From NCBI GenBank assembly GCA_012512545.1, contig JAAZDZ010000427.1, forward strand, positions 1 through 5,552: a stretch of 5,552 nucleotides of DNA, given 5' to 3'. Positions 1 through 5,552 of the stretch are shown in pieces. This stretch comes from Alcaligenaceae bacterium. GTDB lineage: Bacteria > Pseudomonadota > Gammaproteobacteria > Burkholderiales > Burkholderiaceae_B. The notes beneath the pieces were generated by a model that ran no database searches, was not told the DNA's origin, and saw only the letters and a program-made list of their open reading frames with translations. Made by a program: the position numbers and the translations under genes. How positions within the stretch are numbered: position 1 is the first letter of the stretch; every line of letters starts with the position of its first letter.

Positions 1-1866
1 GTCATAGACCGCCCCGCCTCCGTGCTCAAGGAGCTGCTTGAAAACGCGCTGGACGCGGGCGCCCGCGCCATTGAAGTGCGCCTGGATGGCGGCGGCATCC
101 GCCGCATTGCCGTCATTGACGATGGCAGCGGCATCCCCCCCGATGAACTGCCTTTGGCGCTGCGCCGCCACGCCACCAGCAAGATCGCCTCGCTGAACGA
201 CTTGGAACATGTAGCCTCCATGGGCTTCCGGGGCGAAGCGATCGCCTCTATTGCCTCTGTGGCCCGGCTCACCATCACCTCGCGCTGCGCCAATACCGAC
301 CACGCCTGGCAGATTGATGGCACAACCCAGGAAGTCAGCGCCGCTGCCGGGCCTGTCGGCACAACGGTCGATGTCCGCCAGCTTTTTGACGCCGTGCCCG
401 CCCGCCGCAAGTTTCTGCGTTCCGAAACCACGGAATACGGCCACTGCCTGGATGCTCTGGAACGCATTGCCCTGGCCTACCCTGAAGTCGCCTTCCGCCT
501 GTTTCATAACGAAAAGCCGCAAAGGCACTGGCGTGCGGGCGATATGGCCCAGCGTCTGCGCGATGTGCTGGGGGCCGAGTTCATGGAACAAGGCATATTG
601 GTGGAGCGCGACCACGGCCTGATAGCGCTGCGCGGCCTGATTACCCGCCCCACACTGGCGCGTCATCGGGCCGATCGCCAGTATCTGTATGTCAATGGGC
701 GCTTTGTGCGGGATCGCGCTGTCTCTCATGCCATCCGGCAGGCATACTCCGACGTGCTGCACGGCGACCGCCACCCTGCTTACGCCCTGTTTCTCAGCGT
801 GGACCCCGCCGTGGTGGATGTCAACGTCCATCCAGCCAAGCATGAAGTCAGGTTCCGCGACAGCGGCGCCATCCATCGTTTTGTTTCGCAGACGCTCAAC
901 GAAGCGCTGGCCAGCACACCGGGCATACATGAAGCCCCTGCAGCAGCTCGCGCTCCAGAGCACATGGCTCAGCCCGCAGGCACCCCGGACACTTACGGCG
1001 CATCATCTGCAGGGGCCTCCATGCCCTTGCACGCGCCAGACCCCCTGGGCGCTACAGATACCCCACCCCGCCCCACAGGCATGACCCCCGGCCAGCAATA
1101 CGCTTTCAGCCTGCGCGACCGCCCGGCCGGCAATACCCCACCCGACGCCTGGCAGACACTGTATCGGCCGCTGGAAGGCGCCGCAGGCACCCCGGCGACC
1201 GGCACCGGCGCGGCCCCCGCCGCCCTGCCCCCCGGGTGGGCACCTCAACACGAACCGTTCCACGACAGCGCTGAACACGACTCCCAGCCCCTGGGCCAGG
1301 CCCTGGGCCAGGTTCATGGCATTTACATTGTTGCGCAGAACCGCAAGGGGCTTGTGCTGGTCGATATGCACGCCGCCCATGAGCGGGTTGTGTACGAAGC
1401 GCTCAAGCGCGCCCTGGATGCCCGCGAATTGCCGCGTCAGGAACTGCTGGTGCCCGTGGTGTTCAGCGCCGACCCACGCGACCTGGGGCTGATCGAAGAA
1501 TACCGCGACACGCTGGAAGAACTGGGCCTGGCGCTCACGCCAGCAGGGCCGGCCGCCATCGCCGTCCGGGCTGTGCCTGCCCTGCTTGCGCGCGGCGACA
1601 TCGAATCCCTGGCGCGTGGCGTGCTGCGCGATCTGGCCAGCGTGGGACGCTCCAACCTGCTGACGGAGCAACGCAACGAACTGCTGTCCACCATGGCCTG
1701 CCACGGCTCTGTCAGGGCCAACCGCAGGCTGACGCTTGACGAGATGAACGCCCTGCTGCGGCAGATGGAACAAACCGAGCGCGCCGACCAATGCAATCAC
1801 GGGCGGCCCACCTGGCTGCAATGGCCCCTGGCCGAACTGGACCGGATGTTTCTGCGAGGCCAATGA
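1..1866 (+). CDS. mutL: DNA mismatch repair protein MutL (5' end missing, endonuclease-type)
   Basis: MutL couples MutS mismatch recognition to strand removal. The reading frame is open from base 1 and the first visible residue aligns with about residue 19 of E. coli MutL, so some 18 residues lie outside the window; 621 are visible. The N-terminal GHKL ATPase shows the [11 protein letters not shown] helix (catalytic Glu and Mg-binding Asn, bases 28-60), DDGSGI (118-135), RHATSKI and GFRGEAIAS (223-249). The transducer domain shows YVNGR and [11 protein letters not shown], with its conserved Lys at 838-840. A Pro/Ala-rich linker (about 920-1285) leads to the C-terminal dimerisation domain. That domain carries [12 protein letters not shown] (1363-1398, the DQHA(X)2E(X)4E nuclease motif with Met for Gln), ACHGSVRA (1696-1719), QCNHGRPT (1789-1812) and a terminal FLR, the set found in nicking MutL proteins of bacteria without MutH. 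QELLVP (1438-1455) resembles a sliding-clamp-binding motif. The stop codon overlaps the miaA start. Identification is secure; nuclease activity is inferred from motifs. Confidence 0.98.
   Translation, partial: VIDRPASVLKELLENALDAGARAIEVRLDGGGIRRIAVIDDGSGIPPDELPLALRRHATSKIASLNDLEHVASMGFRGEAIASIASVARLTITSRCANTDHAWQIDGTTQEVSAAAGPVGTTVDVRQLFDAVPARRKFLRSETTEYGHCLDALERIALAYPEVAFRLFHNEKPQRHWRAGDMAQRLRDVLGAEFMEQGILVERDHGLIALRGLITRPTLARHRADRQYLYVNGRFVRDRAVSHAIRQAYSDVLHGDRHPAYALFLSVDPAVVDVNVHPAKHEVRFRDSGAIHRFVSQTLNEALASTPGIHEAPAAARAPEHMAQPAGTPDTYGASSAGASMPLHAPDPLGATDTPPRPTGMTPGQQYAFSLRDRPAGNTPPDAWQTLYRPLEGAAGTPATGTGAAPAALPPGWAPQHEPFHDSAEHDSQPLGQALGQVHGIYIVAQNRKGLVLVDMHAAHERVVYEALKRALDARELPRQELLVPVVFSADPRDLGLIEEYRDTLEELGLALTPAGPAAIAVRAVPALLARGDIESLARGVLRDLASVGRSNLLTEQRNELLSTMACHGSVRANRRLTLDEMNALLRQMEQTERADQCNHGRPTWLQWPLAELDRMFLRGQ
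1289..1312 (+). repeat. Two perfect tandem copies of a 12-bp unit inside mutL
   Basis: The unit CCCTGGGCCAGG occurs twice back to back (1289-1300 and 1301-1312). It encodes the repeated Leu-Gly-Gln of PLGQALGQ at the junction between the MutL linker and its C-terminal domain. Because this peptide is typical of MutL at this place, the repeat probably reflects conserved residues plus codon bias and not a recent duplication. Length change by slippage at a 12-bp unit would keep the frame. Confidence 0.8.
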
Positions 1867-2804
1867 ACACCATGCGTTCTCCCGTCATCTGCCTGGTGGG
1901 GCCGACGGCCTCCGGCAAAAGCGCCGCCAGCCTGGCCCTGGCCGCACGCTGGCCGGTAGAAATCATCGTCATGGATTCCGCCACCATTTATCGCGGCATG
2001 AACATTGGCACCGCCAAACCCTCCGCCGACGAGCAGGCCCGGGTGCCCCATCACCTGATCGACATCCGCGACCCGGCAGAAAGCTATTCAGCTGCTGAAT
2101 TCCGCAGCGACACCCTGGACTTGATCAGACAGATTCAGGAACGCGGCCGGTTCCCGGTGATTTGCGGGGGCACCATGATGTATTACAAGGTGCTGCGCGA
2201 AGGCATCAGCAACCTGCCAACCGCCGACGCGGCCCTGCGGGCGCAAATCGACGAAGAAGCCCGGCAGCGCGGCTGGCCCGGCCTGCACGCTGAACTGGCC
2301 GTCTACGACCCGGCAAGCGCCGCGCGGCTGGCTCCCAACGACAGTCAGCGCCTGCAGCGCGCCATTGAAATCTACCGCGTCAGCGGCATACCGATGTCGG
2401 AATGGCTGGCGCGTGACAAACCCAGCGCCCCAGCCCACGACTATCTGACGCTCAGCCTCGAACCCGGCAACAGGCTGGAACTGCACGCCCGCATCGCGCA
2501 GCGTTATCAGGCGATGCTGGCAGACGGCCTGTTGGAAGAAGTGATGCAGCTGCGCGCGCGCGGCGACCTGCACACCGGCCTGCCTTCCATCCGCTGCGTG
2601 GGCTACCGCCAGTTGTGGGACCACCTGGAAGGGAAGGTATCCCTTGAAACCGCTGTGGAACAGGCAATTGCCGCCACCCGTCAACTGGCCAAGCGGCAAC
2701 TGACGTGGTTGAGATCGAACCCGGATCGCCAGATTGTGGACTGCTTATTGCCCGATGCCACTGCGCGCATAGTGGAGCTGGCCGCCCCGAACCTGCGCGC
2801 ATAA
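1863..2804 (+). CDS. miaA: tRNA dimethylallyltransferase (isopentenyl-tRNA transferase) MiaA
   Basis: MiaA transfers a dimethylallyl group from DMAPP to N6 of adenosine 37 in tRNAs that read codons starting with U, the first step to (ms2)i6A. The start chosen gives 313 residues, a normal family length. The P-loop GPTASGKS is at residues 13-20. [16 protein letters not shown] (38-53) contains the conserved Asp taken as catalytic in the family, followed by HHLIDIRDP (63-71), GGTMMYYK (102-109) and [12 protein letters not shown] (158-169). [11 protein letters not shown] and [14 protein letters not shown] follow near the C-terminus. The ATG at 1863 overlaps the mutL stop as ATGA, which suggests translational coupling. 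An in-frame ATG at 1872 is also possible. A weak GAGG lies just upstream at 1856-1859. An earlier in-frame ATG at 1791 would add 24 residues inside mutL that do not fit the family. The gene probably shares the mutL transcript. No hfq follows it, unlike the gammaproteobacterial order. Confidence 0.97.
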   Translation: MNTMRSPVICLVGPTASGKSAASLALAARWPVEIIVMDSATIYRGMNIGTAKPSADEQARVPHHLIDIRDPAESYSAAEFRSDTLDLIRQIQERGRFPVICGGTMMYYKVLREGISNLPTADAALRAQIDEEARQRGWPGLHAELAVYDPASAARLAPNDSQRLQRAIEIYRVSGIPMSEWLARDKPSAPAHDYLTLSLEPGNRLELHARIAQRYQAMLADGLLEEVMQLRARGDLHTGLPSIRCVGYRQLWDHLEGKVSLETAVEQAIAATRQLAKRQLTWLRSNPDRQIVDCLLPDATARIVELAAPNLRA

Positions 2805-2809
2805 ACAGC

Positions 2810-3862
2810 TTAAACCAGCACTACCTGGGGCGCCTCAGCGCCTTCGCGCTCGGCGATTTCGCCCAGGCGGTAGACGGTTTCGCCCTTGCTTTGGAAGGTG
2901 GCTGTGATGGCCTCAGCCTGGGCGGCAGGCACAATGACTACCATGCCAATACCGCAATTGAAGACCCGCAGCATTTCGGCTTCGGCTACATTGCCGTTTT
3001 CCTGCAGCCACTGGAACAGGGGCGGCATGACCCATGCATCGCGGTGCAGACGCGCCGCCAGGCTGGACTGCAGCACGCGGGGGATATTGTCCAGCAGGCC
3101 GCCGCCCGTGATATGGGCCAGGCCCTTGATGTCGCGCCCATGGGTCGCCAGGGCATGCAGGACGGATTTCACGTAAATGCGGGTCGGCGCCATGACGACA
3201 TCTTCGAGCGTGCGGCCATCGAATTCCTGATTGGGACGCGCATTGGCATGGCGCAGGATTTTACGCAGCAGGGAAAAACCATTGGAATGCGCGCCGCTGG
3301 AAGCCAGGCCCAGCAGAACATCGCCCGGCTGGATCTGCCTGCCGTCGATGATGGCGGACTTTTCAACGGCGCCGACCGCGAAACCGGCCAGATCGTATTC
3401 GCCATCGGGGTACATACCCGGCATTTCGGCGGTTTCGCCGCCGATCAGCGCGCAGCCTGCCTGTTCGCAGCCCTGCGCAATGCCCTGTACTACACTGGCG
3501 GCCGTATCGACTGACAGCTTGCCGCAGGCGAAGTAGTCGAGAAAATACAAAGGCTCGGCGCCCTGCACCAGAATGTCGTTGACGCTCATGGCAACGAGAT
3601 CGACCCCGACGGTATCGTGGCGATTCCACTCAAAGGCCAGACGCAGCTTGGTGCCAACGCCGTCTGTTCCAGACACCAGCACAGGCTCTTTCAGGTGACG
3701 CGGCACCTCGAACAAGGCGCCAAAGCCGCCAATGCCCGCCATGACCCCTTCACGCATGGTACGCGCGGCCATGGGCTTGATGCGGTCAACCAGGGCCTCG
3801 CCGGCGTCGATGTCAACGCCCGCGTCGCGATAGGTTAAAGAGGCAGAATTTTTGTCAGTCAT
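2810..3862 (-). CDS. purM: Phosphoribosylformylglycinamidine cyclo-ligase (AIR synthetase) PurM
   Basis: PurM closes the imidazole ring in de novo purine synthesis: FGAM + ATP gives AIR + ADP + Pi. It is a cytosolic homodimer. The 350 residues match the family length (E. coli about 345). Visible signatures are [14 protein letters not shown] (residues 9-22), the Gly-rich [10 protein letters not shown] (43-52), [10 protein letters not shown] (64-73, nucleotide-binding region), [20 protein letters not shown] (85-104), [11 protein letters not shown] (141-151), [14 protein letters not shown] (185-198) and [12 protein letters not shown] (251-262). The ATG on the complement of 3860-3862 gives the normal N-terminus. 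No clear Shine-Dalgarno precedes it; the leader just upstream is CTTTTCTC. It is transcribed alone, converging on miaA and diverging from hda. No PurR-like operator was recognised upstream. The long open frames opposite it are antisense artefacts of GC-rich coding. I see no missing key residue. Confidence 0.98.
   Translation of the reverse strand: MTDKNSASLTYRDAGVDIDAGEALVDRIKPMAARTMREGVMAGIGGFGALFEVPRHLKEPVLVSGTDGVGTKLRLAFEWNRHDTVGVDLVAMSVNDILVQGAEPLYFLDYFACGKLSVDTAASVVQGIAQGCEQAGCALIGGETAEMPGMYPDGEYDLAGFAVGAVEKSAIIDGRQIQPGDVLLGLASSGAHSNGFSLLRKILRHANARPNQEFDGRTLEDVVMAPTRIYVKSVLHALATHGRDIKGLAHITGGGLLDNIPRVLQSSLAARLHRDAWVMPPLFQWLQENGNVAEAEMLRVFNCGIGMVVIVPAAQAEAITATFQSKGETVYRLGEIAEREGAEAPQVVLV
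2827..2844 (+). terminator. Possible weak hairpin downstream of miaA, inside the purM 3' end
   Basis: GGGGCGC, loop CTCA, then GCGCCTT can fold into a stem of five G-C pairs extended by two G-U pairs on the plus-strand transcript, about 22 bases after the miaA stop. No U-run follows, so it is a poor match to an intrinsic terminator. It lies wholly within purM codons for the EGAEAPQ stretch and may exist only because of codon choice. It is listed because the miaA-purM gap itself has no room for a terminator. Confidence 0.15.
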
Positions 3863-3956
3863 GAGAAAAGCCGTGGGATGTGCAAGAATTGCGGGTTGAA
3901 CTGTATATCTGGCCGGATTTTACGATGAACTGAAGAATGTGGCCCGAAAACGAGAC
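3863..3956. promoter_or_regulatory. Divergent purM/hda intergenic region, probable promoters for both
   Basis: These 94 bases separate the divergent starts of purM (minus) and hda (plus) and are visibly richer in A/T than the coding DNA, mainly from about 3884 to 3950. Both genes need a promoter here because no other upstream gap exists. For hda the best plus-strand candidate is TTGAAC (3896-3901) with TACGAT (3921-3926), but the 19-base spacer is long. For purM, TATACA read on the minus strand across 3902-3907 could serve as a -10 element without a convincing -35. The individual boxes are weak guesses; that the region holds promoter activity is a sound inference from layout. No riboswitch, operator or known regulator site was recognised. 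Confidence 0.45.
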
Positions 3957-4643
3957 ATGGCACAACAACTGATACTCGATCTGCTTCCCGCGCCCCCGCC
4001 ATCACTGGACAATTTCGTAGTGGGCCGCAACGCTGCCGCCCTGGATGCGCTGCGCCATTGCGAAGGCGGTCGTGCCATTTATCTGTGGGGGCCGCAGGGC
4101 GTGGGGCGCAGCCACCTGCTGCATGGCGCCTGCCAGCTCATGGATGGACACTACCACGATGCCCCGGCCCCGGCCACCGAATTACACGACCTGGCCACCG
4201 CCGACACCTTGGCCGTCCGGCTGGTCGCCGTGGATGATGTCCAAGCGCTTGATGCCCACGGCCAGGCTGCCTTGTTCGCCTTGTACAACCGCTGGCGTGA
4301 AAGCGCTTCGACCCGCCACGCCTTTGCGCTGGTGATCGCGGGCGACCGCGCGCCCATGGCCATGGAAGTACGCGAAGACCTGCGCACCCGCCTGGGCTGG
4401 GATCTCGTCTTCCGCCTTGAGCAACTGTCCGACGACGAACGTGCCCAGGCATTGCACAGCCGCGCGGCGCAGCGCGGCCTGGAGCTTTCCCCCGAAGTCA
4501 TCTCCTGGCTGCTCACCCACCACGAGCGCGATATGAGCCGCCTCACATCACTGGTCGATGCGCTTGACCGCTATTCACTGGCCCGCCATCGCGCCATCAC
4601 CCTGCCTTTGCTGAAAGACCTGCTTGCCAGCCACCAGCCCTGA
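3957..4643 (+). CDS. hda: DnaA regulatory inactivator Hda (DnaA-homologous AAA+ protein)
   Basis: Hda, bound to the DNA-loaded sliding clamp, stimulates ATP hydrolysis by DnaA and so prevents re-initiation of replication. The 228-residue product fits the family (E. coli 233) and consists of an AAA+ domain without the DnaA DNA-binding domain. An N-terminal QQLILDL (residues 3-9) matches the clamp-binding motif position. Then come LDNFVVGRN (17-25), a Walker A GPQGVGRS (45-52) with Arg for Lys as is usual in Hda, Walker B LVAVDD (89-94), the box VII segment REDLRTRL (139-146) with putative arginine finger R145, and a sensor 2 region with R195 (ERDMSRL). I chose ATG 3957 because it places the clamp motif at the extreme N-terminus; a GTG at 3939 would add six residues. 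Neither start has a strong ribosome binding site. It heads a same-strand run with the HAD gene and pcnB. Calling it DnaA itself is excluded by length and by the missing C-terminal domain. Confidence 0.93.
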   Translation: MAQQLILDLLPAPPPSLDNFVVGRNAAALDALRHCEGGRAIYLWGPQGVGRSHLLHGACQLMDGHYHDAPAPATELHDLATADTLAVRLVAVDDVQALDAHGQAALFALYNRWRESASTRHAFALVIAGDRAPMAMEVREDLRTRLGWDLVFRLEQLSDDERAQALHSRAAQRGLELSPEVISWLLTHHERDMSRLTSLVDALDRYSLARHRAITLPLLKDLLASHQP

Positions 4644-4665
4644 CAGAAGAACCTATAGAAGATTC

Positions 4666-4674
4666 AGAGAAGAA
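4666..4674 (+). promoter_or_regulatory. Ribosome binding site of the HAD-family gene
   Basis: AGAGAAGAA ends six bases before the ATG at 4681 and is the most convincing Shine-Dalgarno-like purine tract in the window. It decides the start: the alternative in-frame ATG at 4624 lies inside hda and would add 19 residues ahead of the normal HAD N-terminus. Confidence 0.6.
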
Positions 4675-4680
4675 TTACTC

Positions 4681-5382
4681 ATGACATCACCCTCCCGTCT
4701 TGCCCTGTTTGACCTGGACCATACCCTGCTGCCCCTGGACAGCGATTATCAATGGGCGGATTTCCTGGCCCGCACAGGGCGCGCAGGCGACCCCGCCGAA
4801 GCGCAGCGCCTGAACGAAGAACTGATGGAGCGCTACAACGCAGGCAATCTCACAGCAGAAGAATCTGCGGAATTCATGCTGGGCCTGCTGACCCGTGCCA
4901 GCCAGCCGGAACTGGCGCACTGGCATGAAGTCTTCATGGCGGAAGTCATTCGCCCCGCCATTCGCCAGAACGCCATTGAGCTTGTGCAGGAACACATGAC
5001 GCGGGGCGACCTGTGCGCCATCGTGACGGCCACCAACGACTTTGTCACGGCGCCGATTGCCCGCGCATTCGGCATTCCCCATCTCATTGCCACTGTCGCC
5101 GAAAACCGCCAGGGCCGCTACACTGGCCGCATTCAGGGCGTGCCCAGTTTCCAGGCCGGAAAAATCACGCGTGTTGATGAATGGCTGGCCGGCCTGCGCC
5201 TGGCCCGCGATGCCTTCCAGGAAACCTTCTTCTACAGCGATTCAACCAACGATCTGCCTTTGCTTGAAGTCGTCAGCCACCCGATTGCCACCAACCCCAG
5301 CCCCACCCTGCGCGATATTGCCCAGGAACGCGGCTGGAAAGTACTGGACCTGTTTAAGGAAATGCAGGATGACAAGTCCTGA
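4681..5382 (+). CDS. HAD-superfamily subfamily IB phosphatase (SerB-like), substrate unknown
   Basis: This is a 233-residue cytosolic phosphatase of the haloacid dehalogenase superfamily with no signal peptide or membrane segment. Motif I is FDLDHTLL (residues 10-17), with nucleophile D11 and acid/base D13. The helical cap of subfamily IB lies between motifs I and II (about 20-100). Motif II is the Thr of VTATND (T116), motif III is probably K161 in the AGKITR segment, and motif IV is YSDSTNDLPLL (185-195) with D187 and D191 as Mg ligands. All catalytic residues are present, so activity on a phosphomonoester is likely. Relatives are annotated variously as phosphoserine phosphatase-like or histidinol-phosphatase, but nothing here proves either, and no serine or histidine pathway gene is adjacent. 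It follows hda after 37 bases and precedes pcnB by 15, so all three are probably co-transcribed. Fold and class are certain, substrate is not. Confidence 0.92.
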   Translation: MTSPSRLALFDLDHTLLPLDSDYQWADFLARTGRAGDPAEAQRLNEELMERYNAGNLTAEESAEFMLGLLTRASQPELAHWHEVFMAEVIRPAIRQNAIELVQEHMTRGDLCAIVTATNDFVTAPIARAFGIPHLIATVAENRQGRYTGRIQGVPSFQAGKITRVDEWLAGLRLARDAFQETFFYSDSTNDLPLLEVVSHPIATNPSPTLRDIAQERGWKVLDLFKEMQDDKS

Positions 5383-5397
5383 ACATAAAATACGCAC

Positions 5398-5552
5398 ATG
5401 CTGCCCAACACAATAAAGAAATTTGTCACTCGTCTGTTCTCCAGCACACGTTCGGGCCCGGAACGCCTGCCGGTCGAGACACACGGCATTGACCGGCGCA
5501 AGGTTTCACGCCACGCCATCAAAGTCTGTGAAGTCCTGCGCCAGCATGGCTA
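5398..5552 (+). CDS. pcnB: Poly(A) polymerase I PcnB (N-terminal 51 codons only)
   Basis: PcnB adds A-tails to RNA 3' ends, which in bacteria promotes decay by exonucleases. Only 51 codons plus two bases are visible before the window ends. The segment RLPVETHGIDRRKVSRHAIKV and the following CEVLRQHGY correspond to the stretch just before the GG and DxD motifs of the nucleotidyltransferase domain (E. coli has HAISRKDISENALKV here). The catalytic residues themselves are beyond the edge. The first 20 or so residues are basic and variable, as usual for PcnB. ATG 5398 is the first start after an in-frame TAA at 5386-5388, so the start is well fixed. No Shine-Dalgarno is visible in the 15-base gap after the HAD gene. 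Related CCA-adding enzymes share the domain, but the HGIDRR-type lead-in and the position after hda-HAD favour PcnB. Confidence 0.88.
   Translation, partial: MLPNTIKKFVTRLFSSTRSGPERLPVETHGIDRRKVSRHAIKVCEVLRQHG

Noticed and set aside
22..24. GTG as the mutL start
   Set aside because: The frame is open to base 1 and the codons before 22 encode the conserved RPAS segment, so the true start lies outside the window.
1791..1862. Upstream ATG extending MiaA by 24 residues
   Set aside because: The extension is a frame-shifted reading of the conserved MutL C-terminus, and the P-loop already sits near the start from 1863.
1003..1863. 286-residue open frame on the minus strand opposite mutL
   Set aside because: It lies entirely inside a certain gene, its Gly/Gln/Val-rich translation resembles no family, and long antisense frames are expected in GC-rich coding DNA.
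2705..3514. 269-residue open frame on the plus strand across the end of miaA and opposite purM
   Set aside because: purM has full family signatures on the other strand; the translation has no recognisable motif and mirrors purM codon bias.
3897..3932. Direct repeat TGAACTG at 3897-3903 and 3926-3932 as a possible operator pair
   Set aside because: A seven-base match within about 90 bases is not unlikely by chance, and the flanks do not extend it.
4089..4112. Walker A of Hda with Arg in place of Lys as a broken ATPase
   Set aside because: E. coli Hda has the same GxxGxGRS form, so this is a family trait.
4138..4546. Overlapping minus-strand frames opposite hda
   Set aside because: They are Arg/Ser- or Gly-rich antisense translations of a recognised gene, with no independent start context.
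4624..4680. Upstream ATG extending the HAD protein by 19 residues
   Set aside because: It lies mostly in the hda 3' end, and a good ribosome binding site stands before ATG 4681, which gives the usual short lead to motif I.
5383..5397. ATAAAAT before pcnB as a -10 promoter element
   Set aside because: No acceptable -35 lies at the right distance, and it would leave almost no leader before the ATG.

Overview
The window is a GC-rich (roughly 60% or more by eye), densely coded piece of bacterial chromosome. It holds six protein genes, and all of them look like housekeeping genes. Gene content, gene order and protein style point to a betaproteobacterium of the order Burkholderiales, most likely family Alcaligenaceae (relatives of Bordetella, Achromobacter, Pusillimonas). 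That placement rests on recalled family resemblance, not on a search. I see no mobile element, CRISPR array, tRNA, rRNA or compositional island.

Layout: (1) 1-1866, plus strand, mutL, the mismatch-repair ATPase/endonuclease, cut by the left edge and missing only about 18 N-terminal residues. (2) 1863-2804, plus strand, miaA, the tRNA dimethylallyltransferase, overlapping mutL by four bases. (3) 2810-3862, minus strand, purM, AIR synthetase, converging on miaA with five bases between the stop codons. (4) 3863-3956, a short AT-richer gap between divergent purM and hda, the only place in the window where promoters clearly must lie. (5) 3957-4643, plus strand, hda, the DnaA-inactivating AAA+ protein. 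(6) 4681-5382, plus strand, a HAD-superfamily subfamily IB phosphatase of unproven substrate. (7) 5398 to the right edge, plus strand, the first 51 codons of pcnB, poly(A) polymerase.

The genes form three transcription blocks: mutL-miaA, purM alone, and hda-HAD-pcnB. MutL and Hda both carry a likely binding motif for the DNA polymerase sliding clamp, so two independent clamp clients sit a few kilobases apart. MiaA and PcnB act on RNA (tRNA modification and RNA 3'-end polyadenylation), and PurM makes purine nucleotides. No shared pathway is evident; this is a conserved neighbourhood, not a dedicated system.

I looked for an undescribed system and did not find one. The points worth a second look are modest: the MutL endonuclease and clamp motifs, the very tight convergent miaA/purM junction, the compact purM/hda gap, the unknown substrate of the HAD phosphatase, and the absence of a ribosome binding site before pcnB.
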